From Actinomortierella ambigua (Eukaryota; Mortierellomycota; Mortierellomycetes; Mortierellales; Mortierellaceae), in contig JAAAJB010000573.1 in NCBI GenBank assembly GCA_016098155.1, positions 1 through 22,102 of the forward strand: 22,102 bases of DNA, given 5' to 3'. Position 1 is the stretch's first letter. Every line of letters begins with the position of its first letter. The position numbers and the translations under genes were made by a program. Shown piece after piece: positions 1 through 10,341 of the stretch. The notes beneath the pieces were generated by a model, which saw only the letters and a program-made list of their open reading frames with translations, was not told the DNA's origin and searched no databases.

Positions 1-47
<47 letters not shown>
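1..47. repeat. (CT)n microsatellite in the 3' part of a kinase-gene intron
   Basis: An almost perfect CT dinucleotide run opens the window. The next 35 bases stay pyrimidine-rich and end in a TCCTGCAG acceptor at 75-82, so positions 1-82 are read as the 3' end of an intron of the kinase gene that follows. The run doubles as a long polypyrimidine tract. Its position at the very edge suggests that the contig was broken here. Confidence 0.9.
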
Positions 48-51
<4 letters not shown>

Positions 52-82
52 TCTCCTTCTGCTTGATGTTTTCCTCCTGCAG

Positions 83-646
83 GCACCAGAGATCTTCCAA
101 AAGACAGGTCATGGTAAGCCAGTCGACATGTGGGCGTTGGGCGTGATCACGTATTTCCTGCTGTGCGGCTACACGCCCTTTGACCGGGAGGATAGTCAGG
201 ACGAGATGCATGCGATTATGAGTGCCGAGTATCGGTTTGCGCCGAACGAGTACTGGCAAGGGGTGTCGGAGACGGCCAAGTCGTTTGTGCGTGGGCTGTT
301 GACAATAGATCCCAAGCAGCGGATGACGGCGCAACAGGCACTGCATCATCCTTGGTTGGCTCAGGTGGCGCCGATGTCGGCGGGTGCCGGTGGTCAAGCG
401 GCGGTCAGGAACGCGTCGTCTGGACACTTGGCTGGCAGTGGCGGTACGTCGATGGAGGTCGATGGAGGAGACCACGACTTGTTGCCATCGATGAAGGCGC
501 GTATGGGTGCGCGATCCAAGTTCCGTCGTGCGGTGGATGCGGTCAAGGCGATGAACTCGATGCAGAAGCATGCGGACTTGCGTCGGCAGCATCCGGAGGA
601 GGTGTCGCATGTCTTGCAGCGCCCGGAAGATGTCAACATGGTTTAA
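83..646 (+). CDS. CaMK-type Ser/Thr protein kinase, C-terminal exon (5' part missing)
   Basis: This is the last exon of a calcium/calmodulin-dependent-kinase-like protein; 187 residues are visible. It starts after the acceptor at 81-82, in phase 0. It opens with the APE triplet of kinase subdomain VIII, followed by the subdomain IX block VDMWALGVITYFLLCGYTPF, which is typical of fungal CaMKI kinases. Subdomain XI is seen as RMTAQQALHHPWL. After a Gly/Ser/Ala-rich linker comes a basic amphipathic stretch, SKFRRAVDAVKAMNSM, which fits the autoinhibitory and calmodulin-binding segment of CaMKI enzymes. The ATP site, HRD and DFG motifs must lie upstream of the window. The stop is TAA at 644-646. 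The ATG at 128 is internal to the kinase domain and is not the real start. The kinase assignment is very secure; the CaMKI subtype rests on the C-terminal helix and block IX. Confidence 0.93.
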   Translation, partial: APEIFQKTGHGKPVDMWALGVITYFLLCGYTPFDREDSQDEMHAIMSAEYRFAPNEYWQGVSETAKSFVRGLLTIDPKQRMTAQQALHHPWLAQVAPMSAGAGGQAAVRNASSGHLAGSGGTSMEVDGGDHDLLPSMKARMGARSKFRRAVDAVKAMNSMQKHADLRRQHPEEVSHVLQRPEDVNMV

Positions 647-3140
647 GGAGGATAGTAACAACAACAAGAAAAAAATACCAGATAGAAGAAAAAGAAATTG
701 TAGCAAGATATAGGTTTTAGTTTGATAGGAGAAAGGGAGTGAGTGATTGAGTGAGTGAGTGAGAGGGAGAGAAATGAAAGATACACAAACATACCAATGT
801 TGAGTATGAGCAACGTAGCAAGAGGAATTCTCATGTGAGTGACAATGTGGTTCGAGTGCTTACCTACCCACACACGTCCTCCTCCCTTTCCACTGCTCGT
901 CCGTTGAACAGAAAAGCGTCCATTGTCATTTTAGCTCTCCTATTGCTCAGTGAGATACATTTGAGATACCCTTGTCTTTGTAAAATGAAGGCGAGAAATG
1001 AAAAGGGGGGCGGGGGAAAAAATCAAGGCGCAATATTGTGCCGACTAGCCATTTTGACGAGTCTGCAACATGCGGCAGTAGTCTTGCACGAGTCGAGATG
1101 GGTAGAAAGGTGTACTCTACCCTCTGCTATTTTCGCAAATTATTACAGGCGAGCTGGGTGGTGTGTGCTTGTGTGTGTATGTATTTGTTGATGGTGTGAG
1201 AAGGGTGTTGTTTTTGTGTGGTCTGTGTGAGCCAGACCAACACAATGTCTCCTGGCCAAACAGCAAACCAAGGATATATCCGATATATTCCAATGCCATA
1301 TGAAAGTTATAATACGCATGCGTTTTGTGGAGGTAAGCAGCACGCGCCAACGCGCACGATCACGGTGATGAGCATGATCATGTTCATGTTCATAAACATG
1401 TCCTTCGCTCATATGGTGTGTGCTTGTCATCATGGCTGGCTCTATTCAATATGGTTTTTTTTGTTTCTTTAGGGGCAATGAAGTGAACAGCAACCGGGAA
1501 GAGGAGGAACGGAGAAAAAAAAAAAAGGTAAACACTGAATGACTATCAATCAACAACACAACAACAAGGGCTCTTTGGAGAGAACAGGTGGGGGCTGGGA
1601 TTGGATAGTCCAACCGTATGTTAAACGAGAGCTTGCCCCCTCCTCTCCCTCGTTTCCCCCATTTAACCCACCCACGTCCTCCACCCACCTATCCATTCGA
1701 TAAAGGGACTTGGCCGACCCAGCCTCTTTCATTCTCGCGGATCACCAAAAAGGAGCACCGAATGGTGAGGTAAACCTTGGATTTAAACATATCCTCGTCC
1801 AGCCCATTCAACGTCGACTAAGGGTAGCAAGATCTCTCCTTCTTTCTCTCTCTCTCTCTCTCTCTCTCTAGACTATCATCTCTTTTCTCTCTTGCTCTCT
1901 GTCCCCTGGATACTACCGATGTAACCCTATAAACAGAAAATGATCCGCGACTGCTGCTGATGCATGCTATCCTAATAGTTGAGTGGGAGAAAACAAAGAA
2001 ACACAAACAATGGCGACAAAAAAAGTAGAAAAGGTACGAGAAACAACAAAAATAATTGGCAACACACGCCATTGCCACGCGGATTAGAAGGGCAATGTCG
2101 CATGCATCTTTTAGTTGTATCCCATCTATTTTGTACAGCGAGCTCAGATAGGTCTACACCTATTAAGCACATTCAAGATCTGCCGAGAGAGAATGCAACG
2201 TTAATGTATCTCCTTGAGAAGAGGGGGGGGAGGGGGATGGGATGAGTTTCTAATGTCAATCTTCCTGCAGCAGCAAGAGTTTACGCCCCGAGGATAAGGC
2301 GTGGGAGTCGATGAGCAGTGAAAGTGTCTGACGCATGACAGAAGGATGCATTCATGGAGAATTGGGCGAGAGAAGAAGGAGAGAGCGGCTCTCGAGGGCG
2401 CGCCTTTTTTTTTTTTCGTGGTGGAGAGCAAACAGTTTATTCGCTCGAAGAGGAGACAAAAGTATGCTGACCCACTGTAAAAAAAGAAGGCGAAGAGTGA
2501 TGCATCTTCTTGGGCGATACACTCCGGAGGAATAGGGTTTATTGCTGCTTGAATCTTCTATCTTTCGAATGGCTCCATTTGGGCTGCAGTTCCAGGTGGG
2601 CACAGCAACAACGAAGTTTCTCCCCCCCCCCCCATGCCATGCTCGATTGAAAAAGGGAAGAAGGGGTACAAAGGGAAATTCGGTACACACAACAACAACG
2701 TGCGTTCATTGTTCGCTCTTCCTTCTCCGAGCTGTTTCATATCCCTTTTGTCGTCGTCGTCGTCCTTTCTCATTCGCGTACTTTACGAACGTGTTCTATG
2801 TTCGAAAGAGTGATAGCGAGGAGGAAAGGGGAGGAGTAGCATGCCAATAAACGGGTACATGGTAACAGGCAGGGAGGGTGAGGCTAAGATTGGAAAGCAA
2901 GGAGCAGGGAAGCAGAGTTGGAGATTGCCCTTGATTGCTTTGTCTTTGTAGCACGTACCAAGAGAGAGAGAGAGAGGGAGGGAGAGAGGAGAGAATGTAT
3001 GTGTGTGTTTGTATACATTGGGTGGGTGGGTGAGTGTGGTTGACTTGGTGGGAGTGAGAGGCCAGAGTGAGAGAGAGAGAGAGATACACTCTCCCCTCTC
3101 CCCCCACTCGCCCTTCCACCTTTCAACCAATGATGCGTGA
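647..3140. other. Intergenic, repeat-rich, no supported gene
   Basis: I see no credible gene on either strand. Open frames here are short, lack domain-like composition and mostly run through simple repeats. Visible structure includes a GAGT-type repeat near 739-765, a CATGTT-like run near 1370-1400, a CT run near 1842-1869, A/T homopolymers, a C run near 2622-2632, a GTC run near 2750-2763, GA tracts near 2961-2990 and 3067-3083, and a GGGT run near 3019-3032. The first few hundred bases are presumably the 3' UTR of the kinase. Confidence 0.6.
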
Positions 3141-3812
3141 TCATTGAACGCTCTTCCTCTTCCTGTGTACAACCATCCTCCATCCTCCTCCTTTACTCAC
3201 TCACTCGCCTCACGAAGGAGAGAGACGAGAGGTTCATCATCGTCTTCATTCATTCTCTTTTTTTTTTTCCCTTCTTTCCTTCACTCTCCACACTCCTTCC
3301 TTCCTTCTCCCCTACCACCCCTTCTCCCTTCAACCTCCCTCCCCGTTGGGGAAGAAGCAGCTTTGCAACACAATTAGAGTCTCGTTCCTGGACTTTTCGT
3401 TGTATCGACATCCTCCCTTCTTTGCAGCCTGTCGCGTCTTTGAGGGCATCTCCTCTCCCTCTCCTCTGTCTCTCCCTTCTCCACCCACTTCTCCCTTGCG
3501 CCCAGGCACAGGACCGTCCGAGGTTCCAACTTCTGCAGCCGTTGTCGTCTGCTTTCTCTTCTCCACACTCATTTTTTTTTCTCGACCGCTCTCATACGCC
3601 CTCGTCTTCCTCACACTCTCCATCAACGCACCCTCACACTCACTCCCTCTATCCCTCCTTTCCCTCCTCGCTTAGCCTCACCTCACCTCGCTTCGTCTCG
3701 CCACGCCTACGTCTCTTTTTCTTCCTTCCTCCTCTTCCTTCTCTCTCGTCCTAATACCTGTTCATTTCATCCATCAACACCCCATCATTCCACCTCTCGC
3801 CACACACACACA
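3141..3812 (+). promoter_or_regulatory. Pyrimidine-rich promoter/5' leader of the Ras GEF gene
   Basis: About 670 bases before the Ras GEF start codon are strongly skewed to C and T on the sense strand (CTTCC, CTCTC and TTTCC runs), ending in CACACACACA directly before ATG. CT-rich stretches near transcription starts are common in filamentous fungi, so this is read as core promoter plus 5' UTR. I found no convincing TATA box. Open frames across it encode only Ser/Pro/Leu/Phe-rich translations of the skew. Confidence 0.5.
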
Positions 3813-6800
3813 ATGACAAACGAGGTCGTGTCCGAGAGTTTGGAGGTGCAAGTGCTGGTTAGGGCGCTATACGACTTTCAGTCCGATGATGCCACTAACC
3901 TGACATTCAGGAAAGACGATGTCATCCAAGTTCTGGCTCAGCTGGAATCCGGATGGTGGGCTGGCAACATTGATGGCCGGCAGGGTTGGTTCCCTTCAAA
4001 CTATGTACAGATCATTGGCGAGGACGACCTCGAGTATGATGATGACCCCGACGATGCCAATGTAAGTAGTTCTTTGTCTCTCCCGTTTTGGGCTACTATC
4101 TACCCCACCCCTCTCCCACGCTTGCATTCTACTTTCTTTCTATGCACACACACTATGCATTTTCTTCCAACTCCTCTTTGTTTTCCCACCTTATTCTCTC
4201 ACTCTTCACCTTTCTATCTCTCCCCTTGCTCTCATTTCCATTATCTGAACGACTGAGAGAGGGGGAGGTACATCTCCTTGGGTAGGGCAGTGAATGTGCT
4301 CCATGGCTGCCTCCAACCAGGAATCTAACAGGCCAAACGTAAATTGGACACTGCTGATGGGGACGGTTAGGGCCTGGACTTGTCGGCTTTGTTTTTGGTG
4401 ATAAGATCTGGCCCGCCGTTGTGGTTGATGATGAAAGGATCCTATCCACAGCGTTCTTGTCCTCTCAGCGGCCCCCCAATAGTGAGATGGGTGATGAAGG
4501 CTAGCAGGGAGAGCGGGGCGACAAAAAGCCGTTTATTTTATGTGTCTTTTGTATATATGTTTTTGTGAGCGCGCCAGAAACGACAATGTTTTTGTGTGGT
4601 GGCACCAAAAAACAAATCTTCGCTGCGTTGCATGGCTCGCAATGGAACATCGACTGAGAAACAGCAGTCTGTTGGGAGAAAAGGAGTCCAACCAAGAAGC
4701 CTCAAGGGGCTGTTCACATACTCGCTCTCTTTCGTGCGTGTGTGCCTGCCATCGATGGGTTGGGCATCAGCCTTTGCCAATCCCTCAACTCTAACTCATC
4801 CTTCATATACTCTACACCCTTCCCAACACCCCATTGTTCTTCGTATTCTGGACTTGTCGGGGAAAGAACCATCCTCAGCTAGTGTTCTGGAAAAGAATGA
4901 CGAGACAACAGGAGGAGGGTTTTGCTTTTCTCTTGTCTCTTAATGATGGCCTTCTGACATGATCTTCTCTTTTTTTATCCATGTACATGGAATGTAGAGT
5001 GCCGACGACCTATGGTTGCCACAGACTACCCCAGACGGCCAGGTCTTCTACTATAATCAGCGCACACATGAGTCGGCATGGACCATTCCAGAGTCGGAAG
5101 ATCGTGCCAGCTTGAACACAGCCGACACTCCCAATCAGGATGGCTCTGGTACGTTGATGCCCATTGGAATAGGCAGTATCTCTGGGAAGGGAATGGTGCT
5201 TGGGTGTTGTTATGCCCCTCTCTACCCACCTACTCCACTGAGTTCAAGGGTTCTGGCACAATATTGTTTTGTTGTGTTTCTCTTAACATGCAGTCATGCA
5301 AACAAAGAATTCTGTCGCACAACTCTGATCTGAATGTTTCTTTTCTCCGTTTGGTACTTTAACCCGCGCGTGTATTTATCATTCCATCTCTGGATGCACT
5401 TCAACGGGGATTTTATTTTTATTTTATAGGACACCAAGGATGGTCGGTGCGCCAGTCTACCTCGAACGGCAACGGATGGTACAACTCGGAGGCAGAGGAG
5501 GATGATCAGGATCAGGATCAGGATGAGGAGAAGGATCATGATCATGCTCAACGAGCCCTGTCCCGTGCCTCGAGCACACGCTCTTCCGCTCATTCGCTCC
5601 ACTATAAGGTAAAATGGGCCCTCCTTCCCCTCCCCCATACCAGGCGTGGCATGCATGCATGCACCACCTGCATGGAGATACCTCCCCCCCCCACCCCACC
5701 CTTGCAGCTGGAAAAAAAAATATGAAAAAGGGGGACACCGAGGCTGACTTTTGTTCTCCCGTTAATTAGGGTGCTCGCGACGGTGGAGACGCATCCAGCA
5801 CGACTGGCTCAGCTGTGGACAACATGCAGTCTCATGCAACAGTACGCAAGCCCTCGGGTCTGGCCCCAGGCTTACCACAAGAGTCAGTTGAGGGCCTGCC
5901 TCCACTGCCGACGCTGCCCAACCCGTTCGACCCCGAGCCAACCTGGACATCGCTCTCAGAACACACTTCGGCGGCTGTGCAAAACCTGATTCACTCGACC
6001 GAGCAAGGCTACAAGCCATATTACCTTGTACAGTCGTCAATTGTTGTCGAGGCTATTCGCGTCATGCTCTATGCCTCGGGTACAGTAGACAAGGATGCCA
6101 CCGTCATGCGTCAACATCGTGGCTTGAAAATGCACCATCGCCAGATCATGGCTGCCCTCTCAAAATTGGTCCTCTCCGCCAAGATGGCGTCGGGCGTCTG
6201 GCCGCCAGCCGACGCCGTTGCCAAGCTCCAAACCGATGCCCGCGAGGTTGGCACAGCTGCGCAGAACTATGTTGCTACCGCTATGGCTGCCGGCATCACG
6301 GTGCATCAGGTCGATGCACGCCTGGTCACCGACGTCAAGTCGCCTCTCAAAACCAAGGCCAACAATCGATCCTTGGATAGGGCGCTTTCGAACGGCTCAC
6401 TGCGCTCTGAGACTGCCGCCAGCTCTAGTGAGCAGCGCAAGGTGCTTGGCTCTCAAATGAACACACAATCGATTCTGAGCCAGCTCGATTACTACGCCAA
6501 GAGCGCCTCCAAGGCCATCAACGTGCTTGCGATGCAGATTGAGAAGCTCATCGATAACCCCACAACCACCTTGCGCAATAGTGGCCTCCACGGCTCAACC
6601 AGCAAGCCTGTCATGAGCTCGGCTCAGTCGGCCCAGCTCGTCGCTCAAGCACGCCAGACCATCTCTCAACTGGGCTCGCTTCTCACGCTCGTTACCGACT
6701 TTAGCACGTCTTGCCTCCAGGAGCCGAGCACCATCCCTGAAAAGTACTTTACCGAAGTTCGCACCACGAAGCAGGCTCTCCATGGTGCAACCGCCTCGCT

Positions 6801-9141
6801 CGTCATGGCCGTGCAATCGGCAACAGATCTCTTGGCTGTCGGTCAGACGTTGGATTTGGCGCTCAACACCACCCTGGCAACCGAAAAGTCGACTCTGGCG
6901 CTTGTGCAGGCCACGCGTGCGCTCATCCAGGAGAAGGAGACGTCCGATGCCACGGCACCCTTGCAGCAAAACCAACGCCTCAACGCCGGCTTTCCCAACA
7001 ACCGCAAGCCCTCGGTTGCCTCCAACGAGCCATACAACCACGACAATGACTCGGATATTGAGCCTGACCTTGCTCGTCCCCCAACTTCCTTGGCACATAA
7101 CGGCAACAACAATAACAACAGTACCAACAATTTGAACAACATTGCCAACAACCTCAATAACAACAGCAATAACTTCCGCAGCCGCTCCGACTCTCAACCC
7201 TCCTTGTTTTCATCCCACTCCAACCACTCTGGACCACAGACACCGGGCACCGAATACTCGGGACGCACACTGCAGGGCCCTCAGTCCGGATACCCCTTCC
7301 CTCACACGGGCGAAGTCCCCGGCGTCCCCGGAGGACGTGATAAGCTCAAGAAGATTTTGGGCGACGAAGCGCCAACACGGTCTCTGGCCCAGGCATGGTA
7401 TCTCGGCTATGATTACCAGCCGAACGAGATTGTGTTTAACCCCGACGGTCAGGTCAAGGGTGGTACGCTGAACGCGTTGGTCGAGCGTCTGACGCTGCAC
7501 GATGGATTGGATTCCAGTTTTATGATCACCTTTTTGCTGACGTACCGATCGTTCACCAACACGCGGGAGCTGTTTACACTTCTTTTCCGCCGGTTCAACA
7601 TCCAGGCACCCATGGGCCTGGACTCGGAGGAACTGGAGATCTGGACAGAAAAGAAGCAGACCCCGATCCGTTTGCGTGTGTTCAACATCATCAAGTCATG
7701 GCTGGAGACGTACTATCTCGAGGATGAGTCGGACGACCGGGAAGCCCTGGCGATGATCAAGGACTTTTCGAGAACGCCATCGATGAAGGACACCATGTCG
7801 TTTGCGGCCGTCCAGCTGATCAAGCTCGTGGAGAAGCGTGAGGTGTCGGACGGCTCGCTCCGCAAGATGGTCCTTAATTTGTCGACACAGGCGCCACCAC
7901 CGATCACCCCACGCAACCTCAAGAAGATTCGCTTCCTCGAGATTGATCCGCTCGAGTTTGCCCGTCAGCTGACCATCATGGAGGCCAACGTGTACAACAA
8001 GATCCGCCCCGTCGAGTGTCTGGCCAAGGCATGGACGAGCGAGGACCGTGAGATTGCAGCCAAGGCGGTCAACATCAAGAAGATGATCGAGACCTCGAAC
8101 CTGTACTCCAACTGGATCAACGAGCTGGTCTTGAGCGAGAGGGAGATCAAGAAGCGTGTTATGGTCATCCGTCAGCTCGTCTCCATTGCCGAGAAGCTGC
8201 GCCAGCTCAACAACTTTAGTATGCTGTCGGCCACCATTGCCGCCTTGTCCCTCTCGCCCATCCATCGTCTCAAGCGTACATGGGAACAGGTCCCGACACG
8301 TACCATGTCGGCCTTTATGGATCTGCAGCAGCTGATGGGCGTCGCCAAGAACTGGGCCGAGTATCGTGAGGAACTGCACTCGGTCAACCCGCCCTGTGTG
8401 CCCTATGTCGGCATGTACCTGACGGACCTGGTCATGATCCAGGACGGCAACTCGGACTGCCTGAAGAAGTCAAACAACCTGATCAACTTTTACAAGCGTG
8501 GCAAGACGGCTGAGGTCATTCGTGAGATCCAGCAATACCAGTCTGTCCCCTACTGCCTGACGGTTGTTCCCGAGATCCAGGCCTTTATCCGACGTGGTCT
8601 CGACTGCACAAAGTCCATCAGTGCCCTGTACGATATGAGTCTGCAGCTGGAGCCTCGGTAAGTCTCATTCATTTTTTTTTATTCCTTTCCCTCTATCTCT
8701 CTCTCTATCCTTCATGGAACCCTCCTCCCCACCTCCTCCCTCTGTCACTCCCCCCCGTGCAACGAGAGAGTCGAGACTTGCCTTTTTTACTACGGATAGT
8801 GAGGACTGTACTCACTGGACTGATTCCCAGTTTGTGGATTGGACGTTTTTGTGAAGCCGACGAGGATTGAATGGATGTGTGCTTTTCTCCAAAGACTCCA
8901 TTTTTTGTTTCTTTTCATCCCGTCTAACCAGAACGTTTGATTTTTCATTGTGCTCCTCTTTTGTGTTTTTTTTCCTGTTTCTTTATTGCGATTGCCTCCC
9001 CGTTACCTCCGTCGCGAAAACCAAAAACACCACCCACCCTTCCTAATCGCGCCATGGACAAAAAAAAAACAAATCCAATCCAATAGTGAGCGAGGAGACG
9101 AAAAGATTGCTCGAATGCTCACCGAGTCGGGCATGCTATAA
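3813..9141 (+). CDS. Ras guanine-nucleotide exchange factor, SH3-WW-REM-CDC25 (five exons)
   Basis: The protein should load GTP onto a Ras-type GTPase at membranes. Proposed exons are 3813-4061, 4998-5148, 5430-5608, 5770-8657 and 9087-9141, giving 1,173 aa with all phases consistent. Exon 1 encodes an SH3 domain (ALYDF, GWWAG, GWFPSNYV; residues about 13-68). Exon 2 begins with a WW domain (LWLPQTTPDGQVFYYN to AWTIP; about 88-115). An acidic Asp/Gln/His stretch follows in exon 3. Residues about 244-371 form a helix-rich middle region, and about 638-664 are Asn-rich. The REM domain starts near 757 and the catalytic CDC25 domain near 919, with the signature CVPYVGMYLTDL near 1069. The visible TAA at 8659-8661 is part of a GTAAGT donor. 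Splicing to 9087 changes the end to EPRERGDEKIARMLTESGML. Branch sites CTGAC lie at 4954-4958 and 5744-5748. Family resemblance is to fungal Cdc25-type Ras GEFs; the exact orthologue is uncertain. Confidence 0.93.
4062..4997 (+). other. Long first intron of the Ras GEF gene
   Basis: This 936-base intron separates the SH3 exon from the WW exon. It has a GTAAGT donor at 4062, a CTGAC branch site at 4954-4958, a T-rich tract and a TAG acceptor ending at 4997. It is much longer than introns 2 (281 bases) and 3 (161 bases). I looked for a nested gene or an extra exon and saw nothing convincing; reading frames inside are short and lack family motifs. Confidence 0.8.
8658..9086 (+). other. Last intron of the Ras GEF gene, donor overlapping a stop codon
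   Basis: A GTAAGT donor at 8658-8663 and a CCAATAG acceptor ending at 9086 define a 429-base intron. Without splicing, translation would stop at 8659-8661 straight after LEPR. With splicing, phase is kept and the family-like C-terminal tail is added. A CTAAC at about 8925 and a CTAAT near 9041 are possible branch sites. Confidence 0.82.
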
Positions 9142-10341
9142 CCGAACCCAATCTCCCACTCTATTCCCAACACTCAACACTCAACACCCACCACCCACCC
9201 CCGCGCCCTCACTACCCTCCATGAGCATGGCAAGAAGATCTGTAGAAAAAAAATATATATATACAGCACGACCACCCATGAACACCGCCGCTTGCATTTT
9301 CATCCCTTTCCTCAGCTTGCTTTTCTCAAGCTTCTACCACCCATTATTTGGCTGGCGAACCTTTTTCTTCTACAATCTTTCAAAACAAAGTCTCCACACT
9401 CTCTCGCTGTTCATATCCATGTCGTCCATTCCATTGCTTTATTACCTTTTTTTTTCCTTATTTCTTTAGCAGTACTTTGCCAAAAGACCGCCCAAAGAAC
9501 AAAAAAGATACCATATACCATTGACTTGAAGCAAATTCTGCCTGCATATTGCCCCTCCCCTCTCCCCTCCCTATCACTTTTTGGTGATAATTTGGCATTC
9601 CATTGCCAAATGCGGACTTTATTACCTGCCCCGCCCTATCTCACGCAATCGACTCTTTGTCCTAATGACAGCTTACTTACATTTTGTATCATTTTTTTTT
9701 TCGACCGTGCATGTGCTTTTTCTCTATGGTATTTTATTTTGGCGCTGATGCAAACAGTGATGCACCACAAGTCGGATCCATGGTCCATATCCAGCAGTCC
9801 ATCACCGCCCTTGGACTCTGAGAACAAACCAACATAGAGATAGATTATATAGATTTTCAGACACCCATTGTTTTTGATAACACATCCTTCATGTAGCCAT
9901 TTTTTTTATCTTTCTGCTCTGTAACATTCTTTTTTTTTTGATTCTGGGTCTTTACTGTCAAAAGAATTTTCGGATCCTGCATTCAAAAGGATCTCGGAGA
10001 GGGAAAAAAAAAACGAGCAAGAGTCATACATGACCGACGAGCCCCAGAGAAAGAATAGTCTGAGCAACAAAGCAACAAGGAAAAAAGAGTATAAAAAAGG
10101 GGAGGGGGGGAACCAAGGAAGTCTGGCGTGCATGTTTTTTTGGAGGCTACATTACAGGAAAAAAAAACTCATCCCACCCACAACAACCCAATAAACCAAA
10201 CGGAACCCTATCATGTCCACGAATAGAAAAAAAAACACACACACACGCTAAAAAGAACACACTACAGCGATAGAAGCAAGAAAAAAAAAGAGTATATTAT
10301 GGAAGAAAGTAAAATGAAAAGAAAACCAACCCCTTCCTCCA
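9142..10341. other. Convergent intergenic region, no supported gene
   Basis: This stretch lies between the ends of the Ras GEF gene (+) and the SAP-domain gene (-), so it should hold two 3' UTRs. It is AT-rich with many A and T homopolymers and a TATATATA run near 9251-9260. AATAAA occurs on the + strand near 10190. Open frames on both strands are composed of Phe/Leu/Ser-rich or Lys-rich low-complexity sequence and I do not support any as a gene. Confidence 0.6.

Noticed and set aside
846..858. GGTTCGAGTGC, similar to a tRNA B box
   Set aside because: No A box at the right distance and no cloverleaf could be drawn.
1360..1410. CATG/TTCAT-rich stretch giving a His/Glu/Asp-rich frame on the minus strand
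   Set aside because: It is a simple repeat effect; the frame lacks start context and any conserved domain.
2783..3183. Overlapping minus-strand frames of about 100-129 codons
   Set aside because: They pass through GA/CT repeats and encode Ser/Leu runs in all three frames.
3137..3754. 205-codon + frame rich in Ser, Pro, Leu and Phe
   Set aside because: The composition is explained by the pyrimidine-rich leader; other frames are open for the same reason and there is no domain.
4062..4997. Possible nested gene or extra exon in the first Ras GEF intron
   Set aside because: Phases already match when exon 1 is joined to exon 2 directly, and inner frames show no motifs.
6595..7197. 200-codon minus-strand frame rich in Val and Ile
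   Set aside because: It is antisense to the middle and Asn-rich parts of the Ras GEF; the Val/Ile runs are reverse translations of Asn codons.
7696..8379. 227-codon minus-strand frame
   Set aside because: It is antisense to the catalytic domain of the Ras GEF, where biased codon use keeps the opposite strand open.
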